Origin: an uncultured Kingella sp.
Lineage (GTDB): Bacteria; Pseudomonadota; Gammaproteobacteria; Burkholderiales; Neisseriaceae
Direction of reading: 5' to 3'
Length of the DNA stretch: 7,947 nucleotides
Assembly: GCA_916720425.1 (NCBI GenBank)
Contig: CAKARD010000062.1
Location: 1-7,947, forward strand
Below the pieces are notes generated by a model that saw nothing but the letters and a program-made list of their open reading frames with translations, had not been told where the DNA came from and ran no database searches. The position numbers and the translations under genes are program-made. Position 1 is the stretch's first letter. Every line of letters begins with the position of its first letter. This document shows positions 1 to 6,466 of this stretch, one piece after another.

Positions 1-229
1 GATTTCATTAAAAGTTATTTTGAGAATAGCTTTAAAATTAGCCATTTTTTAATAAAAATCATCATGAAGTGAAACGTGAATGGATCGATAAAGATGGAAA
101 GGTTTTATTTCGATTTATAAGAGAAACTAAACTTGATAAAAAAGTAACCTATTAGAGAGCATTCAGTATAATGAAAAAGGTGATTGGGTAGAAAAAAGTG
201 CTTATCAAAATGAATATTATGATGATTAA
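1..229 (+). pseudogene. Frame-broken remnant of a YD/Rhs-like or similar repetitive protein, 3' end
   Basis: No intact reading frame spans this stretch, but two plus-strand frames give protein-like sequence that reads as one protein. From about 60 the frame reads HHEVKREWIDKDGKVLF and on to LDKKVTY before a stop at 153-155. One frame over, from 143, it reads LLESIQYNEKGDWVEK and ends YQNEYYDD with TAA at 227-229. The switch falls on a run of six A's (138-143); a seventh A would join the two. Before 60, a third frame (1-69) is open and may be a further displaced part. The pattern of Y, N/D-E-K-G-D/N-W and charged residues recalls YD/Rhs-like repeats and the tails of polymorphic toxins; that likeness is by eye. 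No start codon or ribosome site is evident, so this is a 3' remnant of a gene entering from the left. A sequencing error in the A run could mimic the break. GC is very low. Confidence 0.4.
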
Positions 230-313
230 CTTAAATTAGAACAAATTATATTTTAAAATTTAGTAAATAAAATCAAAATTGATGATAGTTCTTGTTCCTT
301 ACTTTTAGGTTGT

Positions 314-1405
314 TTAGCTTTCAATCGGAAAGGCTAAGATTCGTGCTAGTTCTAATACTCTGTATTGCACTTCCTTTCGACAAATTAAAAAAAGAGTTTC
401 ATCACCATCTAAATTGACATTAAGTAAAGTATAATCCGTTTCATCTTCTAATTTGGCTTTGATTAGCTCAAATTCTTCTAGTGCCTCTTCAAAAGTAATG
501 TTAAAAGGCTGACCTGTACTGATTGAAATAAACTCACTTAAGGCTTCGTAGTCTATTTTCCAGTCATCATGGTAACTATGAAAATAAACTTTTAAAAAAA
601 ATCTTTTGGCAAAATTATCAAAGTCTTCTTTATAAGAATATTCATAAGATATTTCTTTGCCAATCAGTTCTGTAAAAAGATTCTTTGGTGCTATATTAAA
701 TTGATGATAGTGTTGTTTGGCTTGTAAAAGGGATTTAGTATCAATATATTTTGGGCTTTCCAGTAATATAAGCAATTCATCAAAACAAGCATCTTGGTCA
801 ATGATTTCATATTCTCCATTACGGTTAATAAAATCATCTATTATTGCAATTGCTTGTTTTAGTAATCCAAATCTTTCATCATGCTCACACAGTGATTTTG
901 CATATAGAATGGCTTCAAAAAAATTACTGACATAGGGTTTTTGTGTAGTAAATAGTTGATAAGGTTGATTATAGTAAGGTGCACAAGCAATAAAATCTAA
1001 TGGATAGGAATAAATACCAGACCGCCTGGTTTCTTTATCAGCATAAAAGTAAAAATTGAAATGAATAATTTCATAACCAATATTTTGGTTAAACTCTTCT
1101 TCATTAATAGGTAAAGCATTGGCTAAAGCGAAAAATTGTTGTTGTAAGTGATAAGGCGTACCATCAAAATTTAACTCATTAAATTGATTTGTGTTTTCTT
1201 CAAAACACTCAAAAATATCTTTACTAAAGTTGATTTTGTTGATTTTTATTTTGGATAAAAACTTAAAATTCTTAACTTCCAAACTCATTATTTTAAGTTT
1301 GTTCATATAAGTCACAATATGATTAATTTTTTGATCTATAGACGTTATTTTATTATTACTATCATTTTTTTTATGACAAAATACTTTTAATAATGCTGGC
1401 AACAT
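314..1405 (-). CDS. Hypothetical protein, possible C-terminal DUF6630-like domain
   Basis: This 363-residue protein is not one I recognise with confidence. It has no signal peptide, no membrane segment and no obvious enzyme motif, so it is probably cytosolic. It is rich in F, Y, E, K and I. The N-terminal 60 or so residues are basic and low in complexity. The last 90 or so residues include DDWKIDYEAL (about 280-289), YTLLNVNLDGDETLFLI (about 325-341) and a closing helix with VLELARIL. That layout (a Trp-Lys motif, then an LxNxxxDGD strand and a hydrophobic strand, then a VLELA helix) resembles the DUF6630 family as I remember it, which has no known function. The ATG at 1403-1405 is preceded by AGAGGA five bases upstream, which supports this start over Met34 or Met40. 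The gene is much more AT-rich than the genes to its right and lies convergent to a broken fragment. That fits recent acquisition and perhaps an immunity-type role, but the role is inference. Confidence 0.7.
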   Translation of the reverse strand: MLPALLKVFCHKKNDSNNKITSIDQKINHIVTYMNKLKIMSLEVKNFKFLSKIKINKINFSKDIFECFEENTNQFNELNFDGTPYHLQQQFFALANALPINEEEFNQNIGYEIIHFNFYFYADKETRRSGIYSYPLDFIACAPYYNQPYQLFTTQKPYVSNFFEAILYAKSLCEHDERFGLLKQAIAIIDDFINRNGEYEIIDQDACFDELLILLESPKYIDTKSLLQAKQHYHQFNIAPKNLFTELIGKEISYEYSYKEDFDNFAKRFFLKVYFHSYHDDWKIDYEALSEFISISTGQPFNITFEEALEEFELIKAKLEDETDYTLLNVNLDGDETLFLICRKEVQYRVLELARILAFPIES

Positions 1406-1419
1406 AAATTCCTCTTGTA

Positions 1420-1441
1420 TTCACTCAAAATTCAAAGTGAA
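1420..1441. repeat. Short inverted repeat upstream of the hypothetical gene
   Basis: TTCACT (1420-1425) and its exact complement AGTGAA (1436-1441) are separated by 10 AT-rich bases. The repeat sits 15 bases upstream of the ATG of the 363-residue gene, in the 88-base gap behind the transporter gene. Placement and spacing would suit a small operator, but six-base arms in AT-rich DNA can arise by chance. I see no convincing -35/-10 pair in this gap. Confidence 0.25.
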
Positions 1442-1493
1442 GTATTTGTATTTGCTTATGGATAATGTTTTTTATTATGAACTTTGCTAAAGG

Positions 1494-2348
1494 TTAGCCT
1501 AAAGGAATCAATAATAAACACACTGCTATTAATGCTAATACGATACCTAAGATATGAATCTTATGAATTTTCTCTTTAAATATCCATGTGCCTAATAATG
1601 CACCTAGTGTAATAACACCCATATTCATGCTTGTAAATACCAGTGTGGGATTTTGGTTGAATGTTTGATGTGCGCGAATATAGAACAAAATATTTCCAAA
1701 ATTTAAACTGCCTAACAAGGCACCTGCAATTATGCTATAGCGCGTCCATGTGCTACGTTGCCAAATCAGATAGACCCACATAAATATAGCAGCAATTACA
1801 AACATCATCAATAAGTTAGTCCCTATCCCTGTGGTTTTGGATAATTGTTTAAATAAAATATCAATGGTGCCATAGCCTAACCATACACCCAATAACCATG
1901 GTATCGTGTGTTTTAAATCGTTTTGAATTTCTTGTTGATGGGGCTTTTTGAGCAGGCAAATTAGTGCAATAAACGCTAAAATAATACCTAATATTCGAGC
2001 TATGGTTGGGGTTTCATTAAATAAAGTAAATGAGGCTAGAATAGGTAAAAATAATGAAAGGCGTTGTGCCGTATCCGCACGCGCAATCCCTGTATTCTGT
2101 GCCGCTTTACCCATAATTACGAATACACTAGGCAATAATATACCTAAAGCACCAAATAACCATACTTGTGATAATAAAGTGTTTTGCCATTGATTAAATT
2201 GTGGCTTCAACCAAATAAGTGTAAAGGTAATCGCTACTAAATAGTTTACACCAATCATTTGTGCCAAATTTAATTGCCACTGGCGCGACATTTTTAATAA
2301 AATTGACACCGATACACTACATAAAATACTTAAAATCAAATAAATCAT
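1494..2348 (-). CDS. EamA/DMT-superfamily inner-membrane transporter
   Basis: This 284-residue protein is almost entirely hydrophobic, with about ten membrane segments in two halves separated by a polar linker near residues 134-147 (KKPHQQEIQNDLKH). That is the two-repeat layout of drug/metabolite transporters with EamA domains, and the length is normal for them. The segment AQRLSLFLPILASFTLFNETP (about 94-114) and the later TLGALLGTWIFKEK with a following GIVLALIAV helix (about 247-276) are the conserved ends of the two repeats: a helix, a short loop with an acidic residue, then a final helix. The substrate cannot be read from sequence; members export or import amino acids, sugars or other metabolites. 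The ATG lies 7 bases after the ETF-QO stop codon with no clear Shine-Dalgarno, so translation is probably coupled to that gene and both share a transcript. The tie to ETF-QO is positional only. Membership is confident; function is unknown. Confidence 0.88.
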   Translation of the reverse strand: MIYLILSILCSVSVSILLKMSRQWQLNLAQMIGVNYLVAITFTLIWLKPQFNQWQNTLLSQVWLFGALGILLPSVFVIMGKAAQNTGIARADTAQRLSLFLPILASFTLFNETPTIARILGIILAFIALICLLKKPHQQEIQNDLKHTIPWLLGVWLGYGTIDILFKQLSKTTGIGTNLLMMFVIAAIFMWVYLIWQRSTWTRYSIIAGALLGSLNFGNILFYIRAHQTFNQNPTLVFTSMNMGVITLGALLGTWIFKEKIHKIHILGIVLALIAVCLLLIPLG

Positions 2349-2354
2349 ATTTTT

Positions 2355-4016
2355 TTACATGGCTGTATAATTTGGGCCACTGCCTCCCTCTGGGGTTGTC
2401 CAAATAATGTTTTGCGTGGGGTCTTTGATATCGCATGTTTTGCAATGAATACAGTTGGCCGCATTGATTTGCAAGCGTTTTTTATTCCCGTCTGCAACGA
2501 TTTCATATACACCAGCTGGGCAATAGCGTGTTTCAGGGTTAGCAAATAATTTTTCGCTACGTATTAATAAATCGGCTTCATTTTTCAATTTGAGATGAAT
2601 GGGCTGATTTTCTTCATGTGCAATATTGGCAAGATACACACTACTGAGTCGATCAAAGGTAATTTTTCCATCGGCTTTAGGATAGTTAATCGGTTGATAT
2701 TGTGCTGCTGGTTTTAAACAACGTGCATCGCTTTGATTACCCAGTTGCAGTGTCCAAGGTTCACGTCCTTTAAATAGATATTGCGATAATCCTGTATAAA
2801 CAAACGCAAACCACATTCCCCATTTGAAGGCAGGACGAATATTGCGTGCGGCATGTAATTCGCGATATAACCAAGATTGTTCAAAATGGGTTTGATAAGC
2901 AGTGGCTTGAATATTTTGTTCAGGCAAACCTTCTTCACTATTTTTTAATAATGGTACGATTGCTTCGGCTGCCAGCATGGCCGATTTCATGGCTGCATGG
3001 CTTCCTTTAATGCGCGGCACATTTAAAAAACCCGCACTATCACCAATCAATGCACCACCTTTAAAACTCAACCGTGGCAAGCTTTGCAAGCCTCCTTCTA
3101 CCAAAGCACGTGCCCCATAAGCCACACGTCGCCCACCTTCTAACATTGGACGAATCGCGGGATGTAATTTAAAACGTTGAAACTCTTCAAAGGGTGATAA
3201 ATAGGGATTGCGATAATCCAACCCCACAACAAAACCTAAGGCAATTTTATTATCATCTAAATGATAAACAAATGCACCACCATAAGTCTGACTGTCTAAG
3301 GGATAGCCAACTGTATGTATGGCTAAACCTGCTTGGCATTGTTCGGGTAAAACCTCCCAAATCTCTTTAATGCCCAAACCATAAGTTTGAGGGGCGGATT
3401 GGGCATCTAAATGAAATCGTTTAATGATTTGTTGTGATAAAGAACCACGTGCACCCTCAGCAAATAAAGTTTGTTGTGCATGCAATTCTAAACCTGCTTG
3501 AAACTGTTCGGTTAGATTGCCTTCTTTATCTACACCCATATTACCAGTTGCGACGCCTTTGACACTACCGTCTGGGTGATACAACACTTCACTGGCAGCA
3601 AATCCTGCATAAATCTCCACGCCTAAATTTTCCGCTTGTTCGGCCAACCATTTGCATAATAAGCCTAAACTGATAATGTAATTGCCTTGATTGTGAAAAC
3701 TAGGGGGAGTAGGTAAGGTTATTGCATGTTTTTTGGTTAAAAATAATACTTTATCATTGGTAACGGAACGCGTAATGGGTGCACCCATTTCACGCCAATT
3801 GGGTAATAATTCGTTAAGTGCAATTGGGTCAATAATCGCACCAGATAAAATATGCGCACCTACTTCGCTGCCTTTTTCCAATACGCACACGCTAATTTCA
3901 CGTGCTTGTTGTGCGGCAAGTTGTTTAATTCGAATGGCAGCGGACAACCCTGCGACACCTGCACCGACAATCACCACATCATAAGGCATGGTATCACGTT
4001 CTATTTCTGTCATCAT
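2355..4016 (-). CDS. Electron transfer flavoprotein-ubiquinone oxidoreductase (ETF-QO)
   Basis: This enzyme takes electrons from reduced electron-transfer flavoprotein and passes them through FAD and one [4Fe-4S] cluster to ubiquinone. It links acyl-CoA and related dehydrogenases to the respiratory chain and is bound to the membrane surface. The 553 residues match the bacterial family length. The N-terminal FAD site is VVIVGAGVAGLSAA with GxGxxG at 18-23. The second FAD motif is GALIGDSAGFLNVPRIKGSH (about 321-340), a highly characteristic ETF-QO string. The C-terminal ferredoxin-like domain supplies four cluster cysteines, Cys499 (CPAGVYE) and Cys522, Cys525 and Cys528 (CIHCKTCD). Nothing essential appears to be missing. 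Two adjacent ATGs could start it (residues 1 and 2); AAGGAA lies a few bases upstream of both. A strong promoter precedes it. The ETF alpha and beta genes are not adjacent, which is common. Fusion or truncation is not seen. Confidence 0.97.
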   Translation of the reverse strand: MMTEIERDTMPYDVVIVGAGVAGLSAAIRIKQLAAQQAREISVCVLEKGSEVGAHILSGAIIDPIALNELLPNWREMGAPITRSVTNDKVLFLTKKHAITLPTPPSFHNQGNYIISLGLLCKWLAEQAENLGVEIYAGFAASEVLYHPDGSVKGVATGNMGVDKEGNLTEQFQAGLELHAQQTLFAEGARGSLSQQIIKRFHLDAQSAPQTYGLGIKEIWEVLPEQCQAGLAIHTVGYPLDSQTYGGAFVYHLDDNKIALGFVVGLDYRNPYLSPFEEFQRFKLHPAIRPMLEGGRRVAYGARALVEGGLQSLPRLSFKGGALIGDSAGFLNVPRIKGSHAAMKSAMLAAEAIVPLLKNSEEGLPEQNIQATAYQTHFEQSWLYRELHAARNIRPAFKWGMWFAFVYTGLSQYLFKGREPWTLQLGNQSDARCLKPAAQYQPINYPKADGKITFDRLSSVYLANIAHEENQPIHLKLKNEADLLIRSEKLFANPETRYCPAGVYEIVADGNKKRLQINAANCIHCKTCDIKDPTQNIIWTTPEGGSGPNYTAM

Positions 4017-4034
4017 GAAGTGTTCCTTTTGTTT

Positions 4035-4063
4035 ATTATATTTGAATAGACTAAATGAACCAA
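4035..4063 (-). promoter_or_regulatory. Sigma70-type promoter for the ETF-QO gene
   Basis: Read on the minus strand, TTGGTT (4058-4063) is followed by exactly 17 bases and a perfect TATAAT (4035-4040). Transcription would begin near 4028, only about a dozen bases before the ETF-QO ATG at 4016, so the leader would hold little beyond the ribosome site (AAGGAA, within 4023-4028). The -35 box matches consensus at three of six positions, while the -10 box and spacing are ideal. Confidence 0.65.
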
Positions 4064-4169
4064 AATCAGAATAGGATACAAGATACTGTACTGTTTTAGT
4101 TACAATATACTAACTTATAATTTCATATCTGATGACCCAATAATAAAATAATCACATTGCCCATTTCTT

Positions 4170-4202
4170 AAAAACCAATCATCACGTAGTGCGATGCGTG
4201 AT
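4170..4202 (-). terminator. Possible rho-independent terminator behind the YgiN-like gene
   Basis: On the minus strand, ATCACG and CGTGAT (4197-4202 and 4181-4186) form a perfect six-base stem around a ten-base loop. Six bases later comes a run of five T's (4170-4174). It starts 14 bases after the stop codon of the monooxygenase gene. The stem is short and the gap before the T run is longer than ideal, so this is a weak terminator at best. Its position between two transcription units and just upstream of the ETF-QO promoter supports it. Confidence 0.4.
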
Positions 4203-4215
4203 AGGAAGGGTGAAA

Positions 4216-4515
4216 TTAATTACCGTTATCGGACACATCTTGCATTAAAATAATATTTAATTCATCAGTTTTGCCATCAATAGCTTGAACAAAGTGTTGA
4301 AAGTGTGTACTGGCATTATGGCTGTCTACAGCGGCTTGATTGCGCCATGTCTCTATAAATATAAAGCGATTGGGGTTGCTTTGTTCTTCGTGCAAGTCAT
4401 AACGCAAATTGTCTATTTCGGCACGACTTTTTGCTACTAAATCTATAAATACGGGTAATAATTGGGTGCGTGCTTCAGCTTTTACGGTGATAATCGCGGT
4501 AATTTTTACTGTCAT
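4216..4515 (-). CDS. YgiN-like antibiotic biosynthesis monooxygenase-domain protein (putative quinol monooxygenase)
   Basis: This small cytosolic protein of 99 residues is the size of a single ABM domain, a ferredoxin-like alpha/beta barrel that works as a dimer. The characteristic core is LRYDLHEEQSNPNRFIFIETW (about 37-57), followed by RNQAAVDSHNASTHFQHF (58-75) with histidines at 66, 71 and 74. This matches the YgiN group, whose E. coli member oxidises menadiol and is thought to take part in quinone redox cycling; LsrG-type enzymes share the fold. The usual glycine-cysteine just before LRYD is replaced by Asp-Asn here. The family includes many members with unproven substrates, so the fold is sure and the reaction is not. 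It follows surE by 86 bases and may be read from that operon or from a weak promoter in the gap. There is no obvious Shine-Dalgarno before the ATG at 4513-4515. Confidence 0.88.
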   Translation of the reverse strand: MTVKITAIITVKAEARTQLLPVFIDLVAKSRAEIDNLRYDLHEEQSNPNRFIFIETWRNQAAVDSHNASTHFQHFVQAIDGKTDELNIILMQDVSDNGN

Positions 4516-4534
4516 GATGTTGATACAAATCTAT

Positions 4535-4540
4535 ATTATA
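4535..4540 (-). promoter_or_regulatory. Isolated -10 box upstream of the YgiN-like gene
   Basis: A perfect TATAAT lies on the minus strand about 20 bases before the monooxygenase ATG, in the same position relative to the gene as the ETF-QO -10 box. No good -35 hexamer stands 16-18 bases upstream and no TGn extension is present. It may be a weak internal promoter or a chance match in AT-rich spacer. Confidence 0.3.
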
Positions 4541-4601
4541 AAAATGTCATTTTACAATAATCCATCAAATTTCCCAAACTCAAAAACAACGATAATATGG
4601 T

Positions 4602-5360
4602 TTAATTAAGATTTAAACCTTGCCAAAACGATTGTAATGCGTTTAGTTGAGTATAAGCGGTTAAGTCTATTTGTAGCGGTGTGATACTCATAAAGCCATT
4701 ATCGCAAGCAGCAAAGTCGGTATCGTGTTCGGTATCGGCAACTTCGCCAGCAGGACCTATCCAGTAAATTTCTTTTCCACGTGGATCAAGTGCAGGAATA
4801 ACATTTTGTGCATGATGTCTCCGTCCCAAGCGTGTTATTTTATGACCGCGTAATTGTTCAGGTGAGATGGCTGGAATATTGATATTCCATAAAATAGGTT
4901 GTTCAATAGGGAGTGAAAGTAAATGCGATAAAATTGACCATGTGGCCTTTTCCGCCGTTATAGCGTATTTGCTAAATTGGCTACTGGTGAGTGAAATAGC
5001 AATAGCAGGAATGCCCATTAAATATGCTTCAGTGGCAGCGGCAACCGTACCAGAATACAGCGTATCATCACCCATGTTTGCTCCATGATTAATTCCTGAT
5101 AATACCAGATCGGGTTTAAAATCGGTGAGTGCATGTAAACCCAAATGTATGCAATCGGTGGGTGTGCCACTGACATAGTAAAAACCATTATCAGCACTGC
5201 GTATACGTAAGGGACGATCTAAAGTGAGTGAATTGCTTACGCCACTGCGATCTCGTTCGGGGGCAACAATGCGCACATTAGCAAATTCACCCGCAATCTT
5301 AGCCAGCGTAGCAATGCCTTGTGATAAGTATCCATCATCGTTAGAAATTAAGATATTCAT
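4602..5360 (-). CDS. surE: 5'/3'-nucleotidase SurE
   Basis: SurE is a cytosolic metal-dependent phosphatase that removes phosphate from nucleoside 5'- and 3'-monophosphates and can act on short polyphosphate; it is linked to stress and stationary-phase survival. The 252 residues match the family length. The N-terminus MNILISNDDGY carries the metal-binding pair Asp8-Asp9. VAPERDRSGVSNSLT places the conserved Ser39. LVLSGINHGANMGDDTLYSGTVAAATEA (about 86-112) carries the metal ligand Asn91 and the GT-AA-EA signature. All active-site residues are present. Its ATG overlaps the stop codon of the upstream gene (ATGA, 5357-5360), so the two are translationally coupled; GGTGA about eight bases upstream serves as ribosome site. 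The pcm, nlpD and rpoS genes that accompany surE in enterobacteria are absent, though an unrelated methyltransferase and a lipoprotein lie in the same cluster. Confidence 0.97.
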   Translation of the reverse strand: MNILISNDDGYLSQGIATLAKIAGEFANVRIVAPERDRSGVSNSLTLDRPLRIRSADNGFYYVSGTPTDCIHLGLHALTDFKPDLVLSGINHGANMGDDTLYSGTVAAATEAYLMGIPAIAISLTSSQFSKYAITAEKATWSILSHLLSLPIEQPILWNINIPAISPEQLRGHKITRLGRRHHAQNVIPALDPRGKEIYWIGPAGEVADTEHDTDFAACDNGFMSITPLQIDLTAYTQLNALQSFWQGLNLN

Positions 5361-6451
5361 ACATTTTCACCTTGGCTAAATAAAGGATTGTGTCCTATAT
5401 AATGTTGTGCTTGGGCATAATCAGGTAGTGGTACATTTTCGCCTAAGGGTTCGTGTAATAAGCGAATGGTTTCAACATGGCAATCGACTAGTAAATCTAA
5501 GAAATTTTGTTGAATAGTACCGATGTGTTCACGTGGTGATAAATGCCATGTGAAGACTTGATTTTTCAAAGAAAATGCTCCTTCTGCGGCGTTGAAGCCA
5601 AATAGTAATTTGCCCCCTTCTTGTGCTGCCATAACCACACCAACACGTGGGCTTTGCAAACGTATCGCACGAATGGCATTGGTAGTAAAGACATCTAAGG
5701 CCATTCTTTGGCGCATTTCGCTGGCATTAGCTAATGCTTGAGTGGGGCTGTCTATATTGAGTGGGTTGGTAAATAAAGTTAAACCTGATTGTGCCAAATA
5801 TTCTTGCCACAATTGCATAAGGGGCAGTGCTGCGTCGTTTAATGATTGGCCCAGATAATCACGCAAGAGAGCCTCACCAAAACCAACTGCATATAATACT
5901 TGTACTGATTGATCTTTAGGAATATTCAAGGCTTGTTTAGGTAAACTATCCATCAGTTTTTGAGCTGCTTCATAATTTTGTTTAGCATCAAACCATTTTT
6001 GTGATTTAATCGTGGCAAAATCATCGGCACGTAATAAATGTGTTGCCCAAGTAGCACGTGCAAAAGGGCGAGTATGTGGATAGCGATCTAATAGTGTTTG
6101 TAATGGTGCTATGGGCGTTATGCTAATGAGTTCTTTGGTCTGTTTTGCACCAGCAACCACAATAATAGGCAAAGCAAACCACTGTACTTCATCTGTATTG
6201 GCATTGAGTACTTGGTCGGTGGCGTTCATTAATGCGCTATAGGTATCAGGATCGGGGCTCATGCTTAGAGCCACAGACAACCAAGTGGGTTGACGTGTTG
6301 CAAACATTTCACTGATTTTTGCTAACAGCGTATCCTTCGCCAAACGACGTTGGGCAGCAGAGGGGCTATGTGCAACATCGGTTGCATATAAAAGTAAGTC
6401 ACTTTTTACAGCTTGAGCAGGATAGGGACGCGTATCAGGTAATAAAAACAT
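5357..6451 (-). CDS. Uncharacterised 364-residue soluble protein coupled to SurE
   Basis: I do not recognise this family. The 364-residue product has no signal peptide and no membrane segment, so it should be cytosolic, and it has one cysteine (324). The N-terminal third is helical and rich in Ala, Ser and Thr, with SAAQRRLAKDTLLAKI (about 31-46). VQWFALPIIVVAGAK (about 89-103) looks like a buried strand and turn. The C-terminal half looks most conserved in style: ALPLMQLWQEYLAQSGLTLF (208-227), MALDVFTTNAIRAIRLQSPR (250-269), VGVVMAAQEGGKLLFGFNAA (270-289), FTWHLSP (300-306) and NFLDLLVDCHVETIRLL (316-332). No nucleotide-binding or catalytic motif stands out. AAGGAA seven bases before the ATG at 6449-6451 supports the start. 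It sits 15 bases after the lipoprotein gene and shares an ATGA junction with surE, so the two products are probably made in linked amounts. Codon use and GC match the neighbours, which argues for a resident gene. Confidence 0.85.
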   Translation of the reverse strand: MFLLPDTRPYPAQAVKSDLLLYATDVAHSPSAAQRRLAKDTLLAKISEMFATRQPTWLSVALSMSPDPDTYSALMNATDQVLNANTDEVQWFALPIIVVAGAKQTKELISITPIAPLQTLLDRYPHTRPFARATWATHLLRADDFATIKSQKWFDAKQNYEAAQKLMDSLPKQALNIPKDQSVQVLYAVGFGEALLRDYLGQSLNDAALPLMQLWQEYLAQSGLTLFTNPLNIDSPTQALANASEMRQRMALDVFTTNAIRAIRLQSPRVGVVMAAQEGGKLLFGFNAAEGAFSLKNQVFTWHLSPREHIGTIQQNFLDLLVDCHVETIRLLHEPLGENVPLPDYAQAQHYIGHNPLFSQGENV

Positions 6452-6466
6452 ATTGATTTTCCTTGT

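Noticed and set aside
230..313. Possible regulatory or RNA content in the AT-rich gap between the remnant and the 363-residue gene.
   Set aside because: No stable hairpin, promoter pair or T run could be supported by eye.
276..711. 14-base direct repeat (AAATTGATGATAGT at 276-289 and 698-711), considered as a duplication or attachment-site footprint.
   Set aside because: It is short and in very AT-rich DNA, one copy lies inside an intact gene, and no integrase or transposase is present.
1448..1480. AT-only hairpin (ATAAT/ATTAT) behind the transporter gene as a terminator.
   Set aside because: The stem is five A-T pairs with no GC core and no properly placed T run on the minus strand.
2345..2938. 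Minus-strand open frames of 66 and 74 codons inside the ETF-QO gene (2345-2545 and 2714-2938).
   Set aside because: The ETF-QO frame carries the iron-sulphur cysteines and family motifs across this span, so these are out-of-frame shadows.
4582..4619. Seven-base inverted repeat GGTTTAA/TTAAACC at the end of surE with a downstream T run on the minus strand, as a terminator.
   Set aside because: The stem is AT-rich and overlaps the stop codon, and the T run begins more than ten bases after the stem, so it does not fit an intrinsic terminator.
717..5088. Plus-strand open frames of 65-83 codons at 717-935, 1948-2193, 3733-3984, 3852-4049, 4409-4609 and 4867-5088.
   Set aside because: They lie wholly or mostly opposite well supported genes, lack ribosome sites and have no protein-like conservation pattern.
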